From: Caballeronia sordidicola
GTDB lineage: Bacteria > Pseudomonadota > Gammaproteobacteria > Burkholderiales > Burkholderiaceae
Direction: 5' to 3'
NCBI RefSeq assembly: GCF_002220365.1
Contig: NZ_MTHB01000094.1
Location: forward strand, 57,824 to 121,823
Length of the DNA: 64,000 bases
Shown here: positions 35,729 to 45,426 of the stretch, piece by piece
Layout of the letters: each line of letters opens with the position of its first letter
How positions within the stretch are numbered: the first letter of the stretch is position 1
Made by a program: the position numbers and the translations under genes
The notes under the pieces: model-generated
Databases searched by the model: none
Seen by the model: the letters and a program-made list of their open reading frames with translations, nothing else
What the model was told of the DNA's origin: nothing

Positions 35729-38700
35729 ATGAAAAAAGTGCTGGATATCGGCATCTGCAGCGCCGTTTTTGTATCGGAGGCGCTGTCCGGAACCGCTAAT
35801 GCCGCATGCAGTTCCACCGCGCCAACAACAGGAACGAGCGTCGTTTGCACCGGCACCGGCATTCTCCCGGTCGCAGCCGTGGCGGGGTCGAGCGCGGTCA
35901 CCATCGGAATTGACGCCACGGTCGCCACCGCCCTGACTCGCGCGAGCGCGCCGGTTGCCTTCAGCGTCGGGAGCGCGAGCACCCTCTCAAATGGCGGCGC
36001 ATTGACGTTGACGGGCGGCGGCGGGTCCGGAACCAACCGGGGCGCCGTCCTGCTCGGCACGGGCGACGCAAACCAGCTTACGAATACATCGACGGGCAAA
36101 ATCACCACAACCGGCGCCTACAACGACGGTATGGCCGCCAACGGCAGCGGCAACACCCTGGTCAATAACGGCACCATCGCCACATCCGGGCCAAACGCCT
36201 ACGGCATGACAGCGGCCTGGGGGCAGACGAATGTCGGGCAATTAAACAACACCCTGGTCAACACCGGCTCCGTTGCAACCTCGGGAAGCAACGCCCGCGC
36301 GGCCTCGATCATCGGCGGCAGCGGGACGATAAACAACAGTGGAAATTTATCGACGTCAGGGGCGAGCAGCCCGACAGCCTACCTGCAAGGCAACAACGAC
36401 ACGCTGGTCAACACCGGCATCATCACTCCAACCGGCGCGGACTCGGACGCCGTCTTCTCGAACACCGCTGGATCCAGCTTTACAGCAACGATTGAAAACC
36501 GTGCGGGGGGCCAGATTTTCAGTCAAAGCGGAGCGGCGGTCAGAACGCTGAACGGCGCCAGCACGGTCATTAATGCGGGCCTTTTGCAATCGGGCGGCAG
36601 CACGGCCGTCTCCATGGGCAACGGCGCCAACACGCTGATTCTCCAGACGGGTTCGCAAATAATAGGCGCCGCCGACGGCGGTGGCGGCCCGGGAGCGAGT
36701 ACGGTGATTCTCGAGGGAACGGGTAGCGCATCGAACGCGTTCACCCGGTTCCAGACCTTGCGCATGTCGGGCGACGCCTGGACCTTCAGCGGCACGGGCG
36801 ACTTCAATCTCGCCGAAGTGCAGACCGGCACGCTCAACCTGAGCGGCCTGTTTGCGCCGACAACAGTCGCTCTGGTCGACGCTCCCGGCACGCTCCGGGC
36901 AAGCGCGCAAAACATGCCGTCCACGGTCACCGACAACGGGCTGGTGCAGTTTGGGCAAGCCAGCGACGGCAGCTACACCGGCACACTGTCGGGCACTGGC
37001 GCGGTGGAGAAAGATGGCGCGGGCACACTCACGCTCGCCCCGGCTGCCGCCGGCGGCAACAGTTACTCCGGCGGGACGACGGTCAACGCCGGGGCTCTCG
37101 CTATTGGCGCCGATAGCGCGCTCGGCGCCCCTACGGGCGGACTTACGCTCGACGGCGGCACGCTTCTTCTGAACAACGCGCTCGATCTGGCGGCAACGCG
37201 TCCCATCGCGCTGGGTATGGCGGGCGGTGTCATCGACACACAGGGCTTCAATACCACCGTGGCGCAGGGGATTTCAGGCACCGGTTCGCTCACCAAACTC
37301 GGCACCGGACAACTGCTGCTTCAGGCGCCCACCACATTCACCGGTGGAACGACGATCAGCGCCGGCACGCTCGCTGTTGGTGATATATCGCATTCAAGCG
37401 CGACGCTTGGGGGCGGCGGACCGGTTTCGGTAGCCGCCGGGGCAAACCTTGGCGGGTATGGCGGCGTGATCGGCGATGTGACGAACAACGGCACTATTTT
37501 TGCGGCAAATGCGCTTCCGAGTTTTGCCTCGTCGACATCGGGGGCGTTTAGCGTGCAGGGCCAGCTCACCAACAATGGACTCGCCCAGATTGCCGGGGCG
37601 GGCGTGGGCAATCAGCTTGTCGTCACGGGAAACTACGTCGGACAAAACGCCCGGATCGCGCTCAATACGGTCGTCGGCCCCGATAATTCCGCGTCGGACC
37701 GCCTTGTGATCAACGGTGGCAATGCCAGTGGCTCCAGCACGCTGCTGATCACGAATATCGGCGGCACGGGTGCCGGGACCGTCGCCAACGGCATACAGGT
37801 CGTTCAAGCCGCCAATGGCGCAACCTCCGCCCTCGGCGCATTTTCGCTCCCCGCGTCCATCCAGGCGGGCGCGTATTCGTACTACCTGGCCAAAGGCGGT
37901 GTGACCGCCGGGACCAGCGAAAGCTGGTATTTGCGCAATACCGTGGCCCCGGCAGCCGCAGTGCCGCCGACGCAACCCGGCACTCCGACGGGTCCGACGT
38001 CGCCTGGAACGCCTACCGGAACGTCCCCTGGCACCCCCACGGGCACCTCGCCCGGCTCGCCCACCGGCACGCCACCCGAAAGCACTGCGGACACTGGCCC
38101 GATTGCCGCCGCCGGCTCTGCGCCCTTGCCTGCCCCGCCGCCGCCCGGGTCCGCACCGATTCCCTTGTATCGCCCGGAAGTGGCGCTGTACGCCGCCATT
38201 CCGATGGTCGCCAGGCAAATCGGCATTCAGCAAATCGATAACTTCCACGACCGGCAAGGTGACCAGTCATTGCTCACCGAGACCGGCGCGCTGCCGGCCG
38301 CGTGGGGACGCGTCTGGGGCGCACATTCGGTCAGCAGCCAGGACGGCGCGGCGAACCCGGAGTTCGACGGCTCGATTGTCGGCGCGCAAGTCGGCCATGA
38401 CGTCTACTCGGACGTGACGGCGTCGGGTCATCGGAACCACTACGGTTTATTCGTAGGCTTCGCCCGCGCAGTGGGCGATGTCGACGGCTTTGCGCTAGGT
38501 TTTCCCAATGTCGATGTCGGTCATCTGGCGCTGAATGCCTATAGCCTGGGCGGATACTGGACGCATATCGGCCCGTCGGGCTGGTACACCGATGCGGTGC
38601 TGATGGGGTCATCGATCACGGTGGACCCGTTATCGAGTCAGGGAACCGGCGCGGGAACGCATGGCACCGCGGTGACGGGTTCTGTCGAAGGCGGCTTTCC

Positions 38701-39118
38701 CATCACGCTGGGCAGAGCATTTGTCATCGAACCGCAAGCGCAGATCATCTGGCAAAACCTGTCGCTCAATGACTTCAACGACGGCGTGTCCTCCGTCTCG
38801 TTCAACAACGGCAACACATACACCGGCCGCGTCGGCGTGAGGGTGCAGCGAACCTTCAGCAGCGCGGGGATGACGTGGCAACCGTATGCGCGCGTGAGCG
38901 TCCTGCGCGCATTCGGCGAGGGTGACAGCACGACCTTCGGTGGAACAACCGTGATCCCTGGCGGTGTGGGACAGACGGCCGGGCAGTTTAATGTGGGACT
39001 GATTGCCCAGGTCACGCGGTCGGGCAGCGCATTCGTCACGGCGAGTTATCTGACGAATCTGGGCGGTTCACATCAACGGACCATAGGCGGCAATGCGGGT
39101 GTCCGATGGAAGTGGTAG
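35729..39118 (+). CDS. Type V autotransporter (classical, beta-helix passenger)
   Basis: An 1129-residue autotransporter. A signal peptide is cleaved near residue 25. The passenger (about 26-735) is Gly/Ser/Thr/Asn-rich with beta-helix turns such as 'NTLVNNGTIATSGPNA', and two autotransporter-associated strand repeats near 425-570 ('VEKDGAGTLTLAP', 'SLTKLGTGQLLLQAPTTFTG'). A Pro/Thr-rich linker of repeated PGTPTG units (742-787) follows. The C-terminal autotransporter barrel (about 855-1129) ends in an aromatic residue. No catalytic motif was seen in the passenger, so adhesion or aggregation is more likely than proteolysis. A terminator follows directly. Confidence 0.9.
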   Translation: MKKVLDIGICSAVFVSEALSGTANAACSSTAPTTGTSVVCTGTGILPVAAVAGSSAVTIGIDATVATALTRASAPVAFSVGSASTLSNGGALTLTGGGGSGTNRGAVLLGTGDANQLTNTSTGKITTTGAYNDGMAANGSGNTLVNNGTIATSGPNAYGMTAAWGQTNVGQLNNTLVNTGSVATSGSNARAASIIGGSGTINNSGNLSTSGASSPTAYLQGNNDTLVNTGIITPTGADSDAVFSNTAGSSFTATIENRAGGQIFSQSGAAVRTLNGASTVINAGLLQSGGSTAVSMGNGANTLILQTGSQIIGAADGGGGPGASTVILEGTGSASNAFTRFQTLRMSGDAWTFSGTGDFNLAEVQTGTLNLSGLFAPTTVALVDAPGTLRASAQNMPSTVTDNGLVQFGQASDGSYTGTLSGTGAVEKDGAGTLTLAPAAAGGNSYSGGTTVNAGALAIGADSALGAPTGGLTLDGGTLLLNNALDLAATRPIALGMAGGVIDTQGFNTTVAQGISGTGSLTKLGTGQLLLQAPTTFTGGTTISAGTLAVGDISHSSATLGGGGPVSVAAGANLGGYGGVIGDVTNNGTIFAANALPSFASSTSGAFSVQGQLTNNGLAQIAGAGVGNQLVVTGNYVGQNARIALNTVVGPDNSASDRLVINGGNASGSSTLLITNIGGTGAGTVANGIQVVQAANGATSALGAFSLPASIQAGAYSYYLAKGGVTAGTSESWYLRNTVAPAAAVPPTQPGTPTGPTSPGTPTGTSPGTPTGTSPGSPTGTPPESTADTGPIAAAGSAPLPAPPPPGSAPIPLYRPEVALYAAIPMVARQIGIQQIDNFHDRQGDQSLLTETGALPAAWGRVWGAHSVSSQDGAANPEFDGSIVGAQVGHDVYSDVTASGHRNHYGLFVGFARAVGDVDGFALGFPNVDVGHLALNAYSLGGYWTHIGPSGWYTDAVLMGSSITVDPLSSQGTGAGTHGTAVTGSVEGGFPITLGRAFVIEPQAQIIWQNLSLNDFNDGVSSVSFNNGNTYTGRVGVRVQRTFSSAGMTWQPYARVSVLRAFGEGDSTTFGGTTVIPGGVGQTAGQFNVGLIAQVTRSGSAFVTASYLTNLGGSHQRTIGGNAGVRWKW

Positions 39119-39123
39119 ACACT

Positions 39124-39157
39124 CCCACCCCTCGCTGTCACGGGTGGGCGCGTTTTT
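39124..39157 (+). terminator. Intrinsic terminator of the autotransporter gene
   Basis: CCCACCC (39124-39130) pairs with GGGTGGG (39142-39148), loop of eleven bases, then CGCG and TTTTT, six bases after the stop codon. Confidence 0.85.
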
Positions 39158-39252
39158 CGGCGCGGCTTCGCCACCTGGCTCGGTGACTTGCCGCGCTCTT
39201 GCTAATTTGCCGGCCGTGCGGACGATCCAGTCCTCGCTACGCTGCGCGTTCG

Positions 39253-39510
39253 CTATTGCTGCCCGAGTTTCGGCGCGTTGCAGTCGGGCGTACCGTTACT
39301 CTTCAGCAGCGGCGTGACGCCCTGGCCTTCTGCAATCAGATAACGGCAGCCTGTTTCGTGATCCGTTTCCATCTGGATGTTGATGTCCTCGGTGGTATCG
39401 CGAGTGAACCGCGGTGATGAGTAGGCGCTAGTGGCCTGCTTCGGTTCAGCGTTCTCTGCATGTGCGCTGTATCCAACCAGTGCTGCAAGCGATACAAGTA
39501 GCCACTTCAT
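39253..39510 (-). CDS. Small exported protein, possibly DUF6440-like
   Basis: An 85-residue protein with a signal peptide (cleavage near 'SAHAENA') and a short domain around 'ETGCRYLIAEGQGVTPLLKS', 'NGTPDC'. The TG-x-x-YL...GVTPLL pattern resembles DUF6440, a small family of unknown function; I am not certain. The ATG at 39510 is chosen because GGAG lies eight bases before it. Confidence 0.65.
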   Translation of the reverse strand: MKWLLVSLAALVGYSAHAENAEPKQATSAYSSPRFTRDTTEDINIQMETDHETGCRYLIAEGQGVTPLLKSNGTPDCNAPKLGQQ

Positions 39511-39668
39511 ATTTTGTACTCCGTGATTTGCAGTCCGTGAGTCTTGGCGATATAGCCCCTTAGTGTACGAGTGAACCGGCAAGGGTAAAGCGCCAGTGCG
39601 ATTTGGCACTGGGGCCGGGAGGGGACATGTCGACCAATTTGGGCCGGTCGGCTCTTTCCCCGGTGGTC

Positions 39669-40787
39669 CTACTTCGTACCGTGTTCGCGCAAATAGTTCT
39701 CAAATATTTTCAGGACCTCCGGGAAGTTTCTCCGTCCCAGGCCAATGCGGAAATGCTCGTTGCCGTGATCGAGCAACGTGCTGGGCAGCAGAAGTACGCC
39801 GGTGAGCTCGAGGACTTCCGCACAGAAGCGATCTGCTCCTCCGTGCTTTAGTCTAGGGAACGCGACTGTCCCTGCTGACGGCTGACGCCACTCCAGGATC
39901 TCGTGATGACGTTCGAAGAACGGATCGAGGATGGCCAGGTTACTTCTGACAATCGACGTATTACGTTCGATCAACGCATGGGTGTGACGCAACGCAATGG
40001 CCCCGAGATACTCGCTGGGCGCGCTGTTGCAGATGGTCAGGTAGTCCTTGAACGTGCTCATGGCCGCGAGCACATCGCGGTCCCGCGTAGCGACCCAGCC
40101 AATGCGCAGCCCCGCCAAGCCATGCGACTTCGACAGAGCCCCAAGCGATATCGCCTTCTCATAGACATCGCAGGCAGCGGGCAGACGCGCAGCGGGATCG
40201 TGCTCAAGGCCACGATAGACCTCGTCACTGAATAACCATAGACCAAGCCGCCGGCAGAAATCGACAATCGCGTCAAACCGCTCGCGCGCGGGCAGATAGC
40301 CGGTCGGATTGTGCGGCGCGCAGATCACCAATGCTTTCGTCTCCGGCCTGACAAGCTTCTCCAATTCGTCGGGATCCAGGGCCCAATTCTCCGATTCGCG
40401 TGCAAGCCACGGAGACACCGACACACCCGCCGCTTCAGCGATCGAGTAGTGGGACTGATAACCGGGCATGTGAACGATCATGTGATCGCCTGCCTGGAGC
40501 ATCGAATGGACGAACGAGAAAATCGCTTCCTGAGCGCCCGTGTGCACGATCAGGTTGTCGATACCAATTGATTCGTACAACGTCGCAATTTCTCGCCGAA
40601 GTTCAGGCGCACCGGGATATTCGGTGTAGCCCAGACGCAAGCTGCCAAGACCTTCCATAGAACCGGGTTCGAGCGCAAGCAGGTCCGTAATCGACATGGA
40701 TTCCGGGTCGGAACTGCACAGCAGATAGCGGGCGGTGAATTCGTGAACGGCGAAATAACGCTCGAGTTGAAACGGCGATGGAGTCAT
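39669..40787 (-). CDS. PLP-dependent aminotransferase, class I/II
   Basis: A 372-residue fold-type I aminotransferase. Recognisable parts are 'GYTEYPGAPELRREIATLYE', the 'HTGAQEAIFSF' cofactor phosphate loop, 'CAPHNPTGYLP' (Asn of the PLP ring site), 'LFSDEVYRGLE' (Asp/Tyr) and the Schiff-base Lys in 'LGALSKSHGLAGLRIGW', with 'HFRIGLGR' carrying the substrate carboxylate Arg. The start at 40787 has GGAAA upstream; the frame is open to 40916 without a better signal. The amino-group donor is unknown. It is divergent from an ArgP-like regulator with an operator in between. Confidence 0.9.
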   Translation of the reverse strand: MTPSPFQLERYFAVHEFTARYLLCSSDPESMSITDLLALEPGSMEGLGSLRLGYTEYPGAPELRREIATLYESIGIDNLIVHTGAQEAIFSFVHSMLQAGDHMIVHMPGYQSHYSIAEAAGVSVSPWLARESENWALDPDELEKLVRPETKALVICAPHNPTGYLPARERFDAIVDFCRRLGLWLFSDEVYRGLEHDPAARLPAACDVYEKAISLGALSKSHGLAGLRIGWVATRDRDVLAAMSTFKDYLTICNSAPSEYLGAIALRHTHALIERNTSIVRSNLAILDPFFERHHEILEWRQPSAGTVAFPRLKHGGADRFCAEVLELTGVLLLPSTLLDHGNEHFRIGLGRRNFPEVLKIFENYLREHGTK

Positions 40788-40929
40788 GGCTTTTTCCGGG
40801 AAAGGGTGCTGTCTTTGAAGCGGTAGCGAGGCGCGCACGTGCGGCAGTCGGACCCTGTTGCGGTAAAAAGCCGGTGGACGAGCACTACCAAGAGGCGTAG
40901 TCTGCCCTTCGTCCATGCTTAAAAGAAGC

Positions 40930-40950
40930 TAACTTTCCTAATGTCAGTTA
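40930..40950. promoter_or_regulatory. LysR-type operator, TAACT-N11-AGTTA
   Basis: A perfect five-base inverted repeat with eleven bases between, containing the T-N11-A core of LysR-type binding sites. It lies only ten bases before the LysR start codon, in the shared region with the aminotransferase. Overlapping it, TTTCCTAATGT occurs twice in direct orientation 20 bases apart, the second copy including the regulator's ATG. Confidence 0.7.
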
Positions 40951-40960
40951 AATTTTCCTA

Positions 40961-41854
40961 ATGTTGGACTACGCCTTGCTCGATGCACTCGGAGCCGTCG
41001 TGCGCCTCGGCTCGTTCGATCGCGCCGCGCGGGAACTGAACGTGACGCCATCGGCGGTCTCACAGCGGGTGAAGCTGCTGGAGGAAAGAGTCGGAAGCGT
41101 GTTAGTGAAGCGCGGCCAGCCGTGTATTGCCACGCCGCCGGGCGCGCTGCTCTGCCGTCATATAGAACGCGTGCAGCGACTCGAAACAGAACTGGGCGGG
41201 CAGATGCCGACTTTGCCGGGCATGCTCGCCGGAAAGTGGCCGACATTTCGCATGGCGGTCAATGACGACAGCGTCGGCACCTGGTTCATCGACGCCATCT
41301 CCGGCTTCTGCGCTGAACGGGAAATGCTGCTGGACCTGGTTATCGAAGATCAGGAATACACGGCGCAACAACTGCGTGACGGCAGCGTGCAAGGGGCGGT
41401 CACCACGCAGGCCGAGCCAGTGCAGGGATGCCGCTCGACCAAGCTGGGACGCATGCGCTACCTGCCCGTTTGCTCACCGGCGTACTTTGACCGGCACTTC
41501 AGCGCAGGGGTGACGCGCGATGCGCTGCGTCACGCGCCGCGTGTCGACTTCAGTCCGAAAGATCAGATGCAAAAGCGCTTCATGCGGCGAATCACGCGGG
41601 CGGATCTCGATCCGCCGCGGCACCTGATTCCGCACGTTGCGGGCTATCTGCGTGCGTGCCTGTCTGGAATGGCGTGGGGCATGTGTCCCACGCAGATGAT
41701 CGGGCCGGCACTCGCGTCGGGCGAGCTGGTTGAAATGGTGCCGGGCGCGCATATCGACGTCGATCTGTATTGGCAGAGCTGGCGGCTGTCCATCGGCTGG
41801 CTCGATGACTTCAGGGCCATGCTTCAGCAGCGCGCGACCGAGTTTCTGGACTGA
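40961..41854 (+). CDS. LysR family regulator, ArgP-like
   Basis: A 297-residue LysR-type regulator. The N-terminal winged HTH reads 'LGAVVRLGSFDRAARELNVT' and 'PSAVSQRVKLLEERVGSVLV', the latter close to ArgP/LysG proteins; the periplasmic-binding-like effector domain spans 90-295. ArgP usually senses Lys or Arg and controls an exporter. Here it faces an aminotransferase, which suggests control of amino-acid turnover. No Shine-Dalgarno is seen; the operator abuts the start, consistent with self-repression. Confidence 0.88.
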   Translation: MLDYALLDALGAVVRLGSFDRAARELNVTPSAVSQRVKLLEERVGSVLVKRGQPCIATPPGALLCRHIERVQRLETELGGQMPTLPGMLAGKWPTFRMAVNDDSVGTWFIDAISGFCAEREMLLDLVIEDQEYTAQQLRDGSVQGAVTTQAEPVQGCRSTKLGRMRYLPVCSPAYFDRHFSAGVTRDALRHAPRVDFSPKDQMQKRFMRRITRADLDPPRHLIPHVAGYLRACLSGMAWGMCPTQMIGPALASGELVEMVPGAHIDVDLYWQSWRLSIGWLDDFRAMLQQRATEFLD

Positions 41855-41979
41855 GTGTCTGGACTGACAGGCGCGATCGACGAACGCAAATGCGTGATGC
41901 AGTCAGGCCATCTATCATGTCTCCCAAGCGCGAAGGGCTCGTACCCAAGAGCCGGCGGTTTTCAAGGAGGGTGGCTGAC

Positions 41980-43689
41980 ATGAAGAAGCTCATCAACGAC
42001 GTCGCCGGGGTCGTGCCCGACATGCTCGACGGACTCGCCGCGCTGAACCCCGGGTTATCGTTGCTGCAGGGCAGCACGATCATCGTGCGCGCAGATGCCG
42101 AGGCGGCAGCAGCGCGCGGCGAAGTGGCCCTGATCTCGGGCGGCGGCTCGGGGCATGAACCCGCCCACGGCGGTTACGTGGGTCCTGGCATGCTCAGCGC
42201 GGCGGTAGCCGGCGAGGTCTTCACGTCGCCCTCGACCGATGCCGTCCTCGATGCCATTCGCGCCGTAGCCGGTCCCGCGGGTGTTCTTCTCATAGTCAAG
42301 AACTACACGGGCGACCGCTTCAATTTCGGCCTTGCCGCGGAGATCGCGCGGGCTGAGGGCATTGCGGTGGAGATGGTGATCGTCGCCGACGACGTCGCTC
42401 TGTCTGCACACGGCGAACATGCTGGCCGGCGCGGTCTTGCAGGGACCGTGTTCGTGCACAAGATCGCGGGCGCCGCTGCCGCCGAGGGCCGGCCAATCGG
42501 CGAAGTAGCGCAGATTGCGCGCGACACGGCGGCATCGCTTGGCACCATGGGCGTGGCCCTTACGCCGTGCACGGTGCCGGCCGCTGGCAAGCCGGGTTTC
42601 CAGCTCGCCGGCGATGAAATCGAATGGGGGCTCGGCATTCATGGCGAACCTGGCGTGGAGCGCGGCGCGCTCGAACCGGCACAACAGATTGTCGGGCGCC
42701 TGCTCGCGAAGATCATCGACGATCTTGCATTGAAGCCCGATGACCGCGTCGCGTTGCTCGTGAACAATCTGGGCGGCACGCCGTCGAGCGAACTGAGCAT
42801 AGTGGCGGGATCGGCGCTGCGCACCCTTCGAGACCATCGGGTTCGAGTCGAGCGCGCGTGGTCGGGCACGTTCCTGAGCGCGCTCGAGATGGCCGGCATT
42901 TCCCTCACGTTACTGCGCGTGGACGATCAACGACTCGCATGGCTCGACGCGGCCGCGCAGACCACCGCGTGGCCCGCGTTGAGCGGCCGGGTCGCAGAGG
43001 CATCAGTCAAGCCCGCGCCTGAGGCGCCGGTTATAGCTGGCGGCGCGCGGCTCTCGCGTGACTCGTCGTTGCGACGGGTTATCGAAGCGGTATGCGCGTG
43101 TCTTCTCGAAGCGGAACCAGTCCTGACAGAGATGGATCAGCGCGTGGGTGATGGCGATCTCGGCATCAGCCTGTCGCGGGCGGCTCGAAGCATCCTCCAT
43201 GAGATCGATACTTATCCCTCGGAGAACACACCGGGTGCCGTGCTGCGGACGATGTCCGCCACAATAAGACGCGTGGTGGGCGGCACATCGGGACCGCTCT
43301 ACGCAGTTATGCTGTTACGCGCGGCAGCGGTTATCGAACAGTCCGGTGAGTCCGCGGCCAAGGATTGGTCGGCGGCTTTCACTGCAGCCGTCGATGGCGT
43401 GATGGCGCTGGGTGGCGCGCATCCCGGCGATCGGACGATGGTCGATGCATTGCATCCGGCCGCCGTCGCGCTGCAAAGCGCGCTTTCGAAATCAGGTGGT
43501 ATTCATACGGACGAAGCCTCGAAAGCAGCCGTCGATGCAGCGACATCAGGCGCAGCGCACACGGCGTCGATGACCCCACGGCTCGGACGTTCCAGTTACG
43601 TGGGTGATCGTGCGCTAGGCTTTGCCGATCCCGGTGCGCACGCGGTCGCACTCTGGCTTGCCGCGATTCGAAGCACGCTGAAGACTTGA
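41980..43689 (+). CDS. ATP-dependent dihydroxyacetone kinase, fused DhaK-DhaL type
   Basis: A 569-residue fusion as in Citrobacter freundii DHA kinase. The DhaK part (1-330) has 'ISGGGSGHEPAHGGYVGPGM' and the substrate-binding His221 in 'GLGIHGEPG'. The DhaL part (about 360-569) has the Mg-ATP signature DQRVGDGDLG and 'GGTSGPLYAV'. It uses ATP directly, not a phosphotransferase system. Substrates in this family include dihydroxyacetone, glyceraldehyde and tetruloses such as erythrulose. The ATG at 41980 follows AAGGAGG by nine bases. The SDR gene follows after 30 bases. Confidence 0.92.
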   Translation: MKKLINDVAGVVPDMLDGLAALNPGLSLLQGSTIIVRADAEAAAARGEVALISGGGSGHEPAHGGYVGPGMLSAAVAGEVFTSPSTDAVLDAIRAVAGPAGVLLIVKNYTGDRFNFGLAAEIARAEGIAVEMVIVADDVALSAHGEHAGRRGLAGTVFVHKIAGAAAAEGRPIGEVAQIARDTAASLGTMGVALTPCTVPAAGKPGFQLAGDEIEWGLGIHGEPGVERGALEPAQQIVGRLLAKIIDDLALKPDDRVALLVNNLGGTPSSELSIVAGSALRTLRDHRVRVERAWSGTFLSALEMAGISLTLLRVDDQRLAWLDAAAQTTAWPALSGRVAEASVKPAPEAPVIAGGARLSRDSSLRRVIEAVCACLLEAEPVLTEMDQRVGDGDLGISLSRAARSILHEIDTYPSENTPGAVLRTMSATIRRVVGGTSGPLYAVMLLRAAAVIEQSGESAAKDWSAAFTAAVDGVMALGGAHPGDRTMVDALHPAAVALQSALSKSGGIHTDEASKAAVDAATSGAAHTASMTPRLGRSSYVGDRALGFADPGAHAVALWLAAIRSTLKT

Positions 43690-43719
43690 ACCCAAGCAAC
43701 CAAAAAGGAGACGATAAAA

Positions 43720-44511
43720 ATGGATCTGAATCTGCGCGGTAAGGTTGTCGTGTTGACAGGCGCGAGCGTGGGCATCGGGCTCGCTGTAGCGGAGGCATTC
43801 GCTGCGGAAGGCGCGAACCTGCTGCTCGCGGCACGGCAGGAAGACCGGCTGAGGGAGGCTGCAGCCCGCATCGCGCGGGAGTTCGGTGTGTCGGCGGTAC
43901 CGGTTGCCTGCGACGTTGCGACAACAGCAGGCGTCGACAAGATCGTTGCTGCTGCGAGCACGAATTTCGGCGGCGCCGATGTCCTTTTCAACAACGCCGG
44001 CACGGGCAGCAACGAGACCATCATGGACGCGCCCGACGAGAAGTGGCAGTCCTATTGGGACCTTCATGTGATGGCGGCTGTGCGCCTCGCGCGCGGTCTC
44101 GTGCCGTTGATGAAGGCGCGTGGCGGTGGCGCGATCCTGAACAACGCGTCGATCTGCGCGACGCAGCCGCTCGGCTACGAGCCCATCTATAACGTGACGA
44201 AAGCCGCGTTGATGATGCTGTCGAAGAATCTGGCGAACGAGCTGATTAAAGACAACATCCGCGTCAACACGATCAATCCTGGGCTTGTGCTGACACCCGA
44301 CTGGATCAAGACAGCCAAGGAACTGACGCGCGATTCGGGCGGCGACTGGGAAGCGCATTTGCAACACGTTGCCGACGAACACGCGCCCATCCGCCGCTTC
44401 GCTACGCCTGCCGAGCTGGCGAGCTTTATTGTCTTCCTGTGCTCGGAGCGTGCGAGCTATAGCGTTGGATCGACTTATTTCGTCGATGGCGGAATGCTGA
44501 AGACAGTCTGA
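43720..44511 (+). CDS. SDR family oxidoreductase
   Basis: A 263-residue classical short-chain dehydrogenase: TGASVGIG cofactor loop (12-19), 'NNAGTGS', catalytic Ser in 'NNASICATQPLG', and YNVTK (Tyr and Lys). The ending 'SYFVDGGM'-type tail is typical. It should oxidise or reduce an alcohol with NAD(P). It is preceded by AAGGAG and forms a two-gene unit with the DHA-type kinase, so the alcohol is probably the precursor of the kinase substrate. Confidence 0.9.
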   Translation: MDLNLRGKVVVLTGASVGIGLAVAEAFAAEGANLLLAARQEDRLREAAARIAREFGVSAVPVACDVATTAGVDKIVAAASTNFGGADVLFNNAGTGSNETIMDAPDEKWQSYWDLHVMAAVRLARGLVPLMKARGGGAILNNASICATQPLGYEPIYNVTKAALMMLSKNLANELIKDNIRVNTINPGLVLTPDWIKTAKELTRDSGGDWEAHLQHVADEHAPIRRFATPAELASFIVFLCSERASYSVGSTYFVDGGMLKTV

Positions 44512-44526
44512 GGCGTACCCATGCGC

Positions 44527-45426
44527 TCAACTATCTTTACGGCTTACCGGCAAGTTGTTCTCCCGCCGGATCTCGCGAATGAGCGCACTATGGTCGAGAT
44601 CGCCGTCGCCGTGATCGACCATTGAAGCGAACAGCGCGTCCACAACATGCGCCACCGGCAACTCCAGCCCGAGGGACCGCGCCCGCGCCAAAGCGGTCCG
44701 CGTGTCCTTTAACTGATACTTCGCTGCACCGCCGGGAGCGAACGTTTCGTCAGTCATGCGTCGTCCGTGCATGCGCAGAATCGGCGAATCGGCGAAACCG
44801 CCGGCAAGCGCTTCGATGACCTTCGCCGGGTCCGCACCACCACGCTCCGCAAACAGCAACGCCTCAGCCACGGCAGCAATCGTGTTTGCCACGATCAACT
44901 GATTCGCGAGCTTGGTCTGCTGCCCTGTTCCGGCAGGGCCGACGCGCACCGGGCGACCCATTGCACCCAGCAAATCGCGCGCTGCCTCGAAGGTATCCAG
45001 CTCGCCGCCGGCCATGATCGCGAGCGTTGCATCGATCGCGCCTTGCTGGCCGCCTGACACCGGCGCGTCGAGATAACGAAAGCCACGCTCGGCGCTCATT
45101 CGCGACTGTTCGACGGCGGTCTCCACGGGGATCGAACTCATCACGATCACCGTCGCGCCGGGAGTCAGTGCGGCCAAGACCGTCTTGTCGTTGAACACCA
45201 CGGCATCGCAAGTTGGACCATCGCTCAGCATGCAGATCAGCACGTTCGCGCCTTGCGCTGCGTCTGCCGCCGTGTCGCAAACCACCGCCCCTTTTTCAGC
45301 GAGTGCGCAAGCCTTCTCCTTCGAGCGATTCCAGGCTCGCACGCCATACCCGGCCGCCAGCAGATTACGCGCCATCGGCTCTCCCATCAGGCCGGTCCCT
45401 AGGAATGCAATTACCTCGTGCTTCAT
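44527..45426 (-). CDS. 3-hydroxyacid dehydrogenase (GarR/GlxR/MmsB-like)
   Basis: A 299-residue beta-hydroxyacid dehydrogenase. It has the NAD-binding loop GTGLMGEPMARNL, the substrate loop 'DAPVSGGQQGAIDATLAIM' and the catalytic Lys in 'GTGQQTKLANQLIVA'. Members reduce tartronate semialdehyde or oxidise 3-hydroxyisobutyrate and related sugar acids. It converges with the SDR gene at a 15-base gap, suggesting a shared carbon-compound pathway, though from a separate promoter. Confidence 0.88.
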   Translation of the reverse strand: MKHEVIAFLGTGLMGEPMARNLLAAGYGVRAWNRSKEKACALAEKGAVVCDTAADAAQGANVLICMLSDGPTCDAVVFNDKTVLAALTPGATVIVMSSIPVETAVEQSRMSAERGFRYLDAPVSGGQQGAIDATLAIMAGGELDTFEAARDLLGAMGRPVRVGPAGTGQQTKLANQLIVANTIAAVAEALLFAERGGADPAKVIEALAGGFADSPILRMHGRRMTDETFAPGGAAKYQLKDTRTALARARSLGLELPVAHVVDALFASMVDHGDGDLDHSALIREIRRENNLPVSRKDS

